The notes under the pieces: model-generated
Told to the model about the DNA's origin: nothing
Seen by the model: only the letters and a program-made list of their open reading frames with translations
Database searches by the model: none
Made by a program: the position numbers and the translations under genes
Part shown: positions 48,226 to 58,545 of the stretch, piece by piece
Position numbering within the stretch: the first letter of the stretch is position 1
Layout: each line of letters begins with the position of its first letter
NCBI GenBank assembly: GCA_024803745.1
Contig: JANJXV010000016.1
Span: forward strand, 45,527,763 to 45,591,762
Direction of reading: 5' to 3'
Source of the DNA: Megascapheus bottae
Lineage: Eukaryota > Chordata > Mammalia > Rodentia > Geomyidae
Length of the DNA stretch: 64,000 nucleotides

Positions 48226-48466
48226 CTTTTTTTTTTTTTGTCAGTTGTGGAGGTTTAAACTCTGGGCCTAGGCGCTGTCCTTGAGCTCTTCAGTTCAAAG
48301 CTAGCGCTCTACCACTTGAGTTACAATGCCACTTCCAGTTTTCTGGTGGTTAATTGGAGTTAACCGTCATGAACTTTGGTGCCCAGACTGCCTTTGAACT
48401 GGGATCCTTAGATCTCAGCCTCCTGAATAGCTAGGATTATAGCTGTGAGCCACCACACCTGGCTAA
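48226..48466 (-). mobile_element. B1-Geo SINE
   Basis: 'gtcagttgtggaggtttaaa', 'ggtggttaattggagttaac', 'gatcttagatctcagcctcc'-like end and 'gtgagccaccacacctggc'. Confidence 0.85.
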
Positions 48467-48477
48467 ATGAGAGCCTT

Positions 48478-48682
48478 TTTATTTTTTTTTTTTTTGACTA
48501 GTCCTGAGGCTTGAACTCAGGACCTAGGAACTATCCTTGAGCATTTTGTTCAAGGCTAGCACTCTGCCACTTGAGCCACAGCACCACTTCTGGCTTTTTC
48601 TATGTATGTGGTACCAACCAATCAAACCCAGGGCTTCATGCATGCTAGGCAAGCTCTCTACCACTAGGCAACACTCCCAGCC
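48478..48682 (-). mobile_element. IDL-Geo SINE
   Basis: Follows directly: 'gactagtcctgaggcttgaa' to 'gcaacactcccagcc'. Confidence 0.85.
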
Positions 48683-49047
48683 TGGTTTTACTTATACTTA
48701 GCAGAATTACTACTTCCTTTCCTCTTGTCCCTACCACATGCTAAAGACTTTGGGTCTCATATTTTGGGATTCTTTACTTTGTCTCCAAATAGTATCGTTT
48801 GTAGGGCTACAATTTGGTTCTTCTAAAGTCTGATAGTTTCTGCTGTGCAGAAGGGGGCATTCCTTCTCTGTTCTCAGCTATCATTGTCCCAGTGGATTTG
48901 AGTCATGATTGCATTGGATTGATGTGCAGTGATAAATAAATGGTGTTTGTTTTGCTATATTATAGCTGACAGGTTGTTCAAAGAGTTGAGGTAACTAGCA
49001 AAAAATAATTTAAACATATGTCATAGAGAATAAAAATTGCAAATTAA

Positions 49048-49290
49048 GACAGTCACTGGTGACTCATGCTTGTAATCCTAGTTACTCAGGAAACTGAGAT
49101 CTGAGAATCTCAATATCAAGCAACCCAAGAAGACAAACCCAAGAGACTCATCTCCAACTAACCAGTAAAAACGCTGCAAGTGGAGATGTAGCTCAAATCG
49201 TAGTGGAGTGGCAGCCTTGAGCAGAAAATCCAAACAAGAGCATGGGGCCTGAGCACAAAACCACAATACTGCGCCCTTCCCTTCACCCCC
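49048..49290 (+). mobile_element. Old B1-Geo SINE
   Basis: 'gtcactggtgactcatgctt', 'aactaaccagtaaaaacgct' and 'cagccttgagcagaaaat'; its orientation is opposite to the pair at 48226-48682. Confidence 0.7.
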
Positions 49291-49349
49291 CCAAAAAAGA
49301 AACCAACGTAAATGGGAAAGTAAAAGCAAATGTGTGAGAGGAGATCCCG

Positions 49350-49405
49350 GGGCGGGGGGGGGGGTGGACTATGTAAACATGGCATGAGGGGAAAAGGGGG
49401 GGGGA
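49350..49405 (+). repeat. G-run pair
   Basis: Two G tracts of about 10-13 nt separated by about 35 nt ('cggggcggggg...' and 'aaaaggggggggg'). Confidence 0.8.
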
Positions 49406-50105
49406 GAACATAAGCATCGGCGGCAGACCCTCCTCGGGTGCCAGCTACGGCTGGAGGTGTGACACAGCCCCAAGAAAAGACCCCTATCCTAATGTAGACA
49501 TCTGATGCTGCAGAGCTGACCGCTGCGGGAAATAGCACGCTCCTGCTATCGACAGCACGGTGCCTCTCCCTATTTGTGGGGGGAGGGAATCTCAGAGTTC
49601 TTGGGGAAGCCCTTAGAGTCCATGGCTTTAGGTAGGGCTTTGGGGTTTGGATTTTCCCATCCAGGGTGGGGACTTAGGAGCTGTCACAGATAAGACCAGG
49701 TGCTGAGAGAGGTGGTGAGGTCACTCTAAGAACCTAGTCTAGTGAGCCCGTTTTGTGAAGTGGTCTGCGCACTCATTCCAGAGGATGCGTCTTCTGTTGT
49801 GGCATCCTTTTCAGGAAGTCCCAGGGCCCTGACCCTGTACCTAGCCTCTATCTGAGCCTCTATCTGCCCGGTACATGCTTTCCCTCCAGGGCCAAGCGCC
49901 ACCATGTTTCCTCATTCCACACTCCCCAGCCCCACCTCTTCCTCCCATGTGGCTGTGAACCCACTAGGTGTCCCGCAGAGGGCAGGGAGCGTCCCTGGTG
50001 ATGCTAAGAAAATGCAGGTACCCAGCCTTGAAAAGGCCAGGCCCCGTCCTCCCTGCTCGACTCCAGAGCCGTGCGGTGATAGTAGTCACGAGGCTTGCCT
50101 TCCAG

Positions 50106-50250
50106 GTCTGCCTGAAGTACTACGAGCACGAGTTTGTGGAGTTGGCTTGCCAGTGCCCTGCTGTGGTGTGCTGCCGCTGCTCACCTACCCAGAAAGCCCA
50201 CATCGTGACCCTGCTTCGTCAGCACACTGGGAGGCGTACCTGTGCCATTG
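50106..50250 (+). CDS. ATP9B: ATP9B exon w11: Cys-rich P-domain segment
   Basis: 145 nt, starts phase 0 and ends after one base of Gly; acceptor 'gcttgccttccag', donor ATTG|GTGAGC. It encodes [20 protein letters not shown], then [19 protein letters not shown] and HTGRRTCAI. The [16 protein letters not shown] stretch is the P4 'vicCRvsPlqKa' motif, here unusually rich in cysteine, a feature common to ATP9 proteins. The following intron is only 258 bp. Confidence 0.96.
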
Positions 50251-50508
50251 GTGAGCCATCCAGCCTTCCCTGGGGGTGAGGGAAGAGCCTGTGCCACTGC
50301 TGAGCCTGCCCAGTCACCCCAAGGCCGGCACCCACCCAGAGCGCCGATGAACCAACACTAGGATGTTAGCAAGGGCCACCCTCTGCGTCTCATCTCTAAA
50401 ACAGATTGTGTGTACATTGCTGCCAGCTTTCTAAATAGCCCGGTGGTAGAAAATAAACCATGGTGGTGGAAAGGTGGCCTCTTAAATTCTAACTGGTGTG
50501 CATCTCAG

Positions 50509-50573
50509 GTGACGGAGGAAATGATGTGAGCATGATCCAGGCGGCCGACTGTGGGATTGGGATCGAAGGCAAG
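50509..50573 (+). CDS. ATP9B: ATP9B exon w12: GDGGND Mg-binding motif
   Basis: 65 nt. The two leading bases complete Gly, and it ends in phase 0; acceptor 'gcatctcag', donor AAG|GTAGGC. It reads [21 protein letters not shown]. With the split Gly this forms GDGGND, the GDGxND motif whose aspartates bind Mg2+ in the haloacid-dehalogenase-type phosphorylation domain. Confidence 0.96.
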
Positions 50574-51432
50574 GTAGGCTCGGCCTTTGTCTACCCACAT
50601 TTCATACACATGCAGTTAGCTTGTCAGCACACAGGAAAGATTTCTGCCCTGGCTGGCCCGAGGTGCCCACCTGTACTCAGGTCTCTCAGCACAGACATCA
50701 GAACCCTTGCCTGTGGTCTCACTCTGTGCCTGGTAGTCACCTACAAACTGTAGGAAAAGTGCACTCCCTTATGCCTTAACCCCATCATCACCTGGGCGTG
50801 GCTCCCCAGAACACCCCTCTTTACCTCCTCAGCTCCTCTCCCTGCGTCCCATGCACCATTCTCTGTCAGTGTTCCTGTCACCTGCCGACTCCGCTGGGAT
50901 GGAGGCTTGTCCTCTTGCCAGCCTTGATTATTGTCTGTATAGTCAAGAAGCAGCACTGTTAAGACCTTGGTGTTTTCTTGGCTGCTCTGTTCTCTGGGGC
51001 CTTACAGAAGCTGTGAGGGACAAGAGGTGGGTTGTGTTCTTGAAGGTGAGAGTGTTGAGGTTTGAGGAATGGTGCTGAAGAAGCTTAAGTTCTCAGGTGG
51101 AACGGGAGTGGCCATGTGGGCAGTACCACACTGTTTCCTTACTTTATTTTGGTGCTGCTAGTAGAATGCTAGTGCCATTTTTCTAGAGCATTGTGAGAAA
51201 TTACTGATGTTCATGTGCAGGCAACTTTGGACAGGTGCGTGAGTTCCAGTGGGCTCCTCTGCCTTCCTCCTGTGTGCCACTGGGGTAGAGGAGCCCCGTG
51301 AGGCTTCCGACATGATACAGAAAGAGCGACCTGCTCCTTTTAATTCAGACCACGGGCAGACACACAGCTTCAGAGTGTGAGCTTTCAGCATGCCCCATTT
51401 CATATTGAGGTCTCTCTGTTGCTCTGTTGCAG
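50574..51432 (+). other. ATP9B intron w12-w13
   Basis: 0.86 kb of moderately GC-rich sequence; no repeat or further exon recognised. Confidence 0.8.
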
Positions 51433-51588
51433 GAGGGGAAGCAGGCCTCGCTGGCAGCAGACTTCTCCATCACACAGTTCAGACACATTGGCAGGCTGCT
51501 CGTGGTGCATGGACGGAATAGCTACAAGAGGTCTGCAGCCCTCGGCCAGTTTGTCATGCACAGGGGCCTCATTATCTCCACCATGCAG
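51433..51588 (+). CDS. ATP9B: ATP9B exon w13: P-domain exit, TM5 start
   Basis: 156 nt (52 codons), phase 0 both ends; acceptor 'tgctctgttgcag', donor CAG|GTACCC. It encodes [35 protein letters not shown] and [17 protein letters not shown]. The ADFSI.QF..L..LL..HGR..Y.R string is the strongly conserved end of the P domain leading into TM5. TM5 proper spans about [16 protein letters not shown] plus the next exon. Confidence 0.96.
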
Positions 51589-51631
51589 GTACCCAGCTTG
51601 TGCCCCTTGTGCCAGTAAAGGTGGTGGTCTC

Positions 51632-51876
51632 ACCAGGTACCAGTGGCTCAGTCCTATAATCCTAGCTACTCAGGAAGCTGAGCTCTAAAGATCATGGTTT
51701 GAAGCCAGACCAGGCAGGAAAGTTCATGAGGTTTTTATCTCCAGTTAACTACTAACAAGCCAAAAGTGGAGCCGTGAATGACTCAAGTGGTGGAATGCTA
51801 GCCTTGAGCAAAAAACTCAGGGACAGTGCCTACCCCTGAGGACAAGCCCCAAGACTGGAACAAAAAGAAAAAGAAG
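51632..51876 (+). mobile_element. B1-Geo SINE
   Basis: 'accaggtaccagtggctcag', 'agttaactactaacaagcca', A-rich tail; in the intron between w13 and w14. Confidence 0.85.
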
Positions 51877-51879
51877 TGG

Positions 51880-52089
51880 GACCGGGAGTTTGGCCTAGTG
51901 GTAGAGTGCTTGCCTAGCATGCACAAAGACCCAGGTTCAATTCCTTGGTACTACATACATAGAAAAAGCCAGAAGTGGTGATATGGTTCAAGTGGTAGAG
52001 CTCTCGCCTTGAGAAAGTCCAAGGACAGTGCTCAGGCCCTGAGTTCAAGCTCCAGAACTGGCAAAAAAAAAAAAAAAAAAAAAAAAAAG
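51880..52089 (+). mobile_element. IDL-Geo SINE with long A tail
   Basis: 'gaccgggagtttggcctagt' to 'ctccagaactggc', followed by about 26 A. The long pure tail suggests a recent insertion. Confidence 0.9.
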
Positions 52090-52256
52090 AGATGGTCTCT
52101 TCTGCAGACTGAGGCAGTGGGGGGAATCTGTGTCTACCTGGCTTATTGGTGCTACTGCATACTGTAGCAGATGTCACACTTGGGGGAAGCTGCATGCAGA
52201 GGATATGAGTGTAACTAACCGCACTGTGTTTAATCTCTGGTGTTCTTTCTTCTTAG

Positions 52257-52321
52257 GCTGTGTTTTCTTCAGTCTTCTACTTTGCATCTGTCCCCCTGTA
52301 CCAGGGATTCCTTATGGTAGG
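52257..52321 (+). CDS. ATP9B: ATP9B exon w14: TM5 end
   Basis: 65 nt, enters phase 0 and leaves two bases (GG) completing Gly with w15; acceptor 'tttcttcttag', donor TAGG|GTAAGT. It reads AVFSSVFYFASVPLYQGFLMV, hydrophobic and conserved with both ATP9 paralogues. An IDL-Geo SINE with a long A tail ends about 170 bp upstream of this exon. Confidence 0.95.
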
Positions 52322-54616
52322 GTAAGTGAAATACAGTACTCAGGGTATCTTGCAGCATCATATACAGGAAAATTTTTATTTCAGACAAAAAGCGTGAAAT
52401 AGCAATGTTCTGGCTAAGTCTGTGTAATTCCTTTAACATCAGCATTTAGGATGAGTAACACAGTGATGTAAGTTGATGTCTTACTTGGAGAACATAGAGA
52501 TGACTCCTGTACACTTCCACCTCTTGTAAATATGCTTTTAGGTTTCTCATTAGATTTTATTTGTGAAGAAAACTGTGTCAGATATGAGACTTGGTGAAAG
52601 GGTTGCAGGGCCCCAGAAGCCCGTTAGTGCTGAGGGTACATCTGCAGACCACATCTGCAGGTCTCTTGAGCCTGCTCTGTCCACACAGCTTCCTGTGAGT
52701 GGAGCGGGACAGCCACCAAATGAGAAACACAGGATAGAAATTTCGGTGTGAGGTGACCTAGCCGCAGCTCAGGCAGGAGCAGTGAGACCTCCTATTCACA
52801 GACTGTAAGTGAAACATGAGGCAGGAGCCCTGACTGTAGCCAAGGCAGTCGTGACCACTTCCAAAAGGTGGATTGGAGTGTGCCTTTCCCTGTCCTCTGT
52901 GGTTCTGCCTAGAGGTGGAGCCAGTGTTAGCAGAGTGGTCATCAGTTAAAGCTGTCCTGTTCTATACAACTGGGTCACTCACCTCAACCAGGCTACATCC
53001 TTGAATCAAACCAAAGAAATAATGACCACAACCACTGAGCTTCCTGTAGCCCGCTCTGCTCAGAGTATTGCTCTCCCTCCCCTTCCCCCTGGCTGCGTGT
53101 GCGAAAGGGTTCAGGACTAGCTTACAAGAACAGTGGCCTAGGCCCCAGCCAGGGGCACGTCTTTTGTCTTTTTTTTTTTTTTTTTTTGGCCAGTCCTGGG
53201 GCTTGAACTCAGGGCCTGAAGCACGAAGCACTGTCCTTGGCTTTTTCCTCAAAGCTAGCACTCTGCCACTTGAGCCACAGCACCACTCTGGCTTTTTCTG
53301 TGTATGTGGTACCGAGGAATCAAACCCAAGTCTTTGTGTAGGCTAGGCAAGCACTCTACCACTAGGCCAAACTCCCGGCCCCCAGGACTCAGCCCCTTCC
53401 TCTGCTGCATCCAGCCTTGCTCTAGGCAGACAAGTGTATCCTAAATGCTGTCTCTCCTGACCTCTCCCTGAATCCCTCAAAACTTTAGCAAACGCAGGAG
53501 TAGCACATGTCCCACTTTCATGACACAAGAGGTCCCTATAAGTTACCTGCTTCCCAACTCAGAATCAGTGATGGATGCTGTTTATCCTCCTTGGAGTGCC
53601 CACCTCCTTCCATCTCAAACCCCATTTCTCGGAGCAGTAGCTGCATCTCTGGAATTTTTCCTGTCTTAAGGGTCCATGTAGTCAGATTGGGCTCCCCCAG
53701 GTAAGCCATGACAACCTGTCATCTCATGATACAGAGTCAAAATGACTGCAGTATGCTACAGTTAAGAAAGAGAGGGCATCATGTCCGAGATGTGGGTGCA
53801 CACGCCCTCTCAGAGTCGCTGGCTGCATCCTGGACCACCCTCCATCGCCTAGACCCTGGTGTCCTTATTTGGTAGGAAATTGTCATGTGGAGCTTGGAGA
53901 GGCATTGCGTGGAATATATGTTCTTAGTGCAGAGCTCAACAGATCATAAAAGAAAGATTAAACATGCCCCTACATATTGTCCCATTCGGCTTTCTTGGCC
54001 AGAAGTAATGTTAAATTGTCTTCACAATGAATCCTGGGCAATGAAAGTGTAATTCATAATAACTTGTGGTTAAACAGCTTGGGCTCCCCATACCACTAGG
54101 TGCCGCCACTCAGCAGTTAGGGAGGAAGGTATTGTCACTGCACCCAAGGTCTGCATGATCTCTGGGAGGTGCACAGAGTCAAGCACCAACTTCCAAAGGC
54201 TGTTACTGTGCAATTCCATTGGAACCATGGCCCTAACATGACAAAAGACGGAGGGGAGGTTGCTGACAGGATGAGCAGGGAGGAGGAGCGTGGCTGTGGA
54301 GGGCACTGGAGACTGCCTGTGCGTCTACAGCTATCAACAGGGAAAGTGTCATAAGGAAAACCAATGTTTAAGTGGATTTCTCTCCCTGTAGCATCTGCAG
54401 CTTATAGAAAATACACTAGTATGTGTAGTAGTATTCATATCACTGTGGTGTAAGTATTTTCCTACTTGGTTGCCAACACGTTTTGTTTTTATGAGAGATT
54501 GTGTTTTGATTTTTGAAACTTTGACATGCCTGTGATTCTAGTGTCATTTATATATTCGTAGTTGTGTTGTAAGCATTTATCAGACTTGTCTTAACTGAGT
54601 CTTTTCGATTTCTAAG
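52322..54616 (+). other. ATP9B intron w14-w15
   Basis: 2.3 kb containing one antisense IDL-Geo (53169-53382). The remainder shows no repeat or exon I can support. Confidence 0.8.
53169..53382 (-). mobile_element. IDL-Geo SINE
   Basis: Long T-run, 'ggccagtcctggggcttgaa' to 'ccaaactcccggccc'. It carries a small duplication ('gaagcacgaagcactg'). Confidence 0.9.
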
Positions 54617-54725
54617 GTATGCAACTCTCTACACCATGTTCCCAGTGTTCTCTTTAGTATTGGACCAAGATGTGAAGCCGGAAATGGCCATGCTATACCC
54701 AGAACTATACAAAGACCTCACCAAG
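54617..54725 (+). CDS. ATP9B: ATP9B exon w15: TM6 and loop
   Basis: 109 nt. One base completes Gly, then [20 protein letters not shown] and [16 protein letters not shown], ending in phase 0; acceptor 'cgatttctaag', donor [25 protein letters not shown] is TM6. The following YPELYKDL is conserved in yeast Neo1/ATP9-type pumps (recalled). The next intron is 5.9 kb and holds most of the minisatellites. Confidence 0.95.
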
Positions 54726-55749
54726 GTATGACCCCAGGACTGGCCTCTGTCTGGCTAGTACCAGGCAAAGATGAGAAAACATGTACATTGCTCTCAAGTG
54801 GTTTGTAGTAGAATACTTAGTAATACATAAATTCAGAATTTTGAAGGATACGCTGCACAATTTATGGAATGTTTGTGATTTTAGCAAACAACCTTCCAGG
54901 CCAGGCTTCCCAAATAACTGAGGAGCCTTGATTTCCTGTAAAGGTTGCTGGCAGACCTGGCCAGGAGTTTTGTCCCTCCTGAAGGACCAGCTTCCTTTTG
55001 CACACTGCAGAATGCAGCAGGAGTCAGTTGAGTCCTTGACTCAGCACTTCTTTCCACCTCAGTCTGCAGTTGTGTTTGAAAAGTGGCTGACATTGAGCCT
55101 CTTGCTGAGATACAGAACTTGTGCAGAGATGTTTTGAAGAGCAAAACGTAATTCTGCTAATCTGACACCACTCACTCAGCTTAAAACCTATACTCTGGTA
55201 AGAGTAGAGAATTCCTAAAGGAGCTTTTGAGTTTGTCATATCTTTGTGTGGAAGTATGTTTTTTAAAGCATAGAATCTAAAGGCCCCAAGGTAGACAAAA
55301 ATCTTAGTTCTCCCAATACAACCTCTGGTTAGTATTCACTGAGCCAGCACTGAAAACAAAATCTACTAACCCCCCATTCAATGCACATTTATAATAGATA
55401 ACCTGAAGTTATCAATCAGATTTTTAAAGCTGTGAAAATATAGTGAGGTAAAAAAAAATGGGTAAGTTATATAACTAGATGCCACTAACTGACCACTAAC
55501 TACCAGACTACTATACTTTGACACAGCCTTCTGTGTATTCCAACTGACAACTAACAGATTAGTGGACAGTCCAGCTGGCCGCTAATCCAACCAACTGACC
55601 AATTCCCCTCTGTACTCTAGCCCACCTGATTACTAACTAGCCAGAGAGTTACTACATGGTTCATTCATGTTCCTTTTTAAATTTCATGGCGTTCTTGAAG
55701 GATCTGATAAAATAAGACCTTAAAACTTCTTATAAGAAATTGAAAACAT

Positions 55750-55985
55750 AGCTAGGTGCAGTGGCTCACACCTGTAATCCCAGCTACTCAGGAGACTGAG
55801 ATCTGTAGATCAAGGTTCAAAGCCAGCCTGGGCACAAAAGGACCTGAGACTCTTATCTCCAGTTAACTTCTAGAAAATGGGAAGTAGGTCTTGGCTCAAG
55901 GGTAGGGGCAGGGCCGTAGCCTTGAGCTCTGAAGAGCTCAGGGACAGCACTCAGGCCAGGTTCAAGCCCCATGACCCACAAAAAA
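55750..55985 (+). mobile_element. B1-Geo SINE
   Basis: 'gctaggtgcagtggctcaca' to 'gttcaagccccatgaccc'. The left half is especially Alu-like ('cacctgtaatcccagctact'). Confidence 0.85.
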
Positions 55986-56020
55986 AAGAAAGGAAGGAAG
56001 GAAGGAAGGAAGGAAGGAAG
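55986..56020 (+). repeat. (GGAA)n in SINE tail
   Basis: About seven GGAA units; such arrays can bind ETS factors in other contexts (inference only). Confidence 0.85.
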
Positions 56021-56382
56021 ATTGACAACGTCCACGCACTTTTCTCAGGACCAAAATAGCAATATAACATAAAATAGACTATAAGTGTCAAGTGTTATTA
56101 TCATATTGATATATCGTTGTGATGACCAGAAGAGATTACTACAGTATTACAGCTATAGGAAATACTTTTGATCTAAATCCTAAAACAATCCAACCATTTG
56201 GATTCAAAACACTGCAGGAAGTTATTGCAGACAATTAGAGGAGTTTATACATTTCCTCCTTTCTAATACTCTGCAAATGCATGTTTAATACCACCTCATA
56301 ACTAGAAGATGGAAGCAAGCTTCTCATGTGAGAAGCTAGGACTTGGTTCCTTACACTTGATCCTTGGCAGTTGGTGTCCCAG

Positions 56383-56632
56383 TGGATCAGTGTCGCTGAA
56401 CTTGTGCTGAGCTAGATGCCAAAGAACTAGATTACCAAGGTCACATCCCCGGACAACATAGAATCCCATAGATCACTGGTGTGACTGCCCCAGACGACGC
56501 AGAACTAGATCACCGGTGTCGCTACACGTATCTGCCCCAAGCAAGAGCACTTGACCACCACTGTCACTGCATGTGTTGGTGATCCAGGGGACACAGGGCT
56601 GGATCACCGTGTTAGACAGCAGGGCTGTCATG
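56383..56632 (+). repeat. Degenerate minisatellite, unit about 40-48 bp
   Basis: About six diverged copies of a unit with core 'actagatcaccggtgtc' plus 'ctgccccagacaacgcag'-like spacer; cores occur near 56383, 56427, 56470, 56502, 56548 and 56599. Confidence 0.65.
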
Positions 56633-58067
56633 GAAGGTGGATTGGAGAAGACAGGTAGAGATGTGCATTTTCGTGTTTATAAGGGTTCAGATTGTCCTTA
56701 CCAGCATCTTTATGGATCTCTAAATTGCTCCAATAACAAGGTGTTTGTAGGGTCATGAGTATTTGACAAAGTAGATACTCATGGAGTGAGTTAGTGGAGT
56801 TATGGTTCATCCAGGTGTAAGTTTCCAGTTTTGTTAAGGTATTCAGAATATTTTGGTATCCCAAAGTTAGAACACCATTCCTCCTGGTTTTGTGTGTCTG
56901 TTTGGTACCCACATAGTAGGCAGAAAATAAGCGTGGACACATGTGGACATCGCTTAGTAAGAACATGCACATCCCAGGTCAGCACCCAAGAGCATCTAGG
57001 CATCAGTGGCCATAAAAACAACTGGATCTTGGTGTTTTGGTTAAGGATCTGCACTATTCCTTTGCCCTTCCCCCCCCCCCTCACTGGAGCTAGGCCCCTT
57101 AAGAACTAAGCAGTGAAAATAAAGATCAAGCCTGGAGCACCGGATAATGTGAGAAAATAAAGAACATCCCAGAAACCAAAAGTAATGATGGTCTACTGGC
57201 AAGAGCTATTTGTTGCCCAAATGAGATCTGATCAGCAACAGAATTCATAAGAATCTTAGTAAGTCCATTCCAATATAGAGAAAAGTTCTTCCTTATGGAA
57301 GAATTGCAGTGATGAAAAGAACAAGATGGACAAGGAGACAGCTTACAACTTCCACAAATTTCAGTCACTAGTTACAAACAGAACCACAGCTTCCTCGTGG
57401 AGACCCCAGCAGACCTTGCTTCAGCAGAGCCATCAGAACTCTTTAGAGAAATGGTGTTGATTCTGCAGTGCCCATTCCAATTGTCCTTGTGTTAGAAGGC
57501 AGCCTGAGACAAAGGAGCAGTCCATAAGCCTCACTGACAGGTGGTTTGAGGGGTGTCCCAGTCCTTAAAGATGAAGGAGGAGGAGCTGGCCAGGTGCAAG
57601 TAGCCAACTGTCTGTTGTCAGTGAGGGATCCTGGTTAGGTCCTGAACAGATTATGGATAGCTGGTGACACCCAGCTGATGTAGCACGGGGAAGCCTGTGC
57701 TTGGGTCAGTGCCCGTGACTACTAAATGTCTGTGTCTGCAATCCAACCAGGGTGCAGCCTACATAACCTCAAAACAAAGGGACTAAAAAAGGGCCTCTTT
57801 GCCCTGGGTGAGTTTCTGTTCATTTCCTCTCATTTTTTGGTCAAACCTATACTATTTCTACTTTCAACTCCTACCTCCAAATTATTACAAATAAGGATCT
57901 GAGAAAAGCCATCTGTTTGCTGTCTGGAAGGAGTCAGAGAAAATTAAATCAAAGGAGGAAGTAGGCTAGAAGAAAACAAAATGAGAGAAACGGTTATAAA
58001 CAGGACAGAGGGAGACCCCTCTGTACCCCTGAGAAGTTGGAATGTCCCACTTGATCCCAGCGCTAGG

Positions 58068-58227
58068 AAAACATACCTGTTCATATGTGCTTATGTGTAC
58101 AAAACATACCTGCTCATGTGCGATCAGGTGTACGGAACCTATCTCTGCATAATGGTGTGTACAAAATACATCTGCTTATGCACGATCATGTATATAAAAC
58201 ATGTATCCATGTGTGATCACACATATA
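58068..58227 (+). repeat. 33-bp tandem repeat, five copies
   Basis: Units 58068-58100, 58101-58133, 58134-58162 (4-bp deletion), 58163-58195 and 58196-58227, each starting 'aaaacatac' or a variant and ending 'gtgtac/gtatat'. Units 1 and 2 differ at few positions. Confidence 0.85.
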
Positions 58228-58545
58228 CCTATCACTTCATGTCACTGTACTCAGCACACATGTTGCCCACAAATGCCTGTACTCATGGATGTGACCATAG
58301 ACACAGAGCATGGATAGAATTCACTTTTGTGTGATCATAGATACATGCCTGTGAGCTTTCATTCTGACCAACACATATATTACCACACCAGGGGTATACC
58401 ATGCTTTTGTGTGATCACAGACGCATGCTGAAGTGCATGTCACTGTGACTTGCACTTGTATTACCCATGGCCTGGCTGAAAGCTCTTGTATGTGATCGTA
58501 GCCACAGCCAGTGTGGGTGTCACTGTATTTGACGTTTCCCACAGT
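58205..58545 (+). repeat. Longer-period degenerate repeat (about 80-100 bp)
   Basis: 'cttttgtgtgatcatagatacatgcc' (58323) and 'cttttgtgtgatcacagacgcatgct' (58402) head two copies; further diverged copies with 'gtgtgatcacacata' (about 58211) and 'cttgtatgtgatcgtagccac' (about 58484). 'gtcactgt' recurs within three of them. Confidence 0.7.

Larger units (their letters stand above)
46432..50105 (+). other. ATP9B intron w10-w11
   Basis: 3.7 kb. It opens with a degenerate tandem repeat plus (GT)n, then an old SINE (46865-47130), unremarkable sequence (47140-48220), two antisense SINEs (48226-48682), a sense B1-Geo (49048-49290), G-runs (49350-49410) and GC-rich DNA to the exon. Confidence 0.8.

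Noticed and set aside
49896..50279. ORF with a good Kozak context (gccaccatgt) reading into exon w11
   Set aside because: The ATG at 49904 is in a different frame from exon w11. The overlapping frame that does contain w11 is intronic upstream of the acceptor at 50105; no promoter evidence.
2428..53382. tRNA genes suggested by A/B-box-like sequences
   Set aside because: All such matches lie in IDL-Geo, ID or Geo SINE copies with A tails and target-site duplications; none folds as an intact tRNA with an anticodon arm that I could see.
55480..55640. 'ctaactgaccactaactacc' word repetition
   Set aside because: Words such as ctaact and actgac recur but spacing is irregular; not convincing as a tandem repeat.
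57981..58334. 117-codon ORF with 11-residue periodicity
   Set aside because: The periodicity comes from the 33-bp tandem repeat; there is no homology, no splice context and the residues are Cys/Tyr/Ile-rich translation of repeat DNA.
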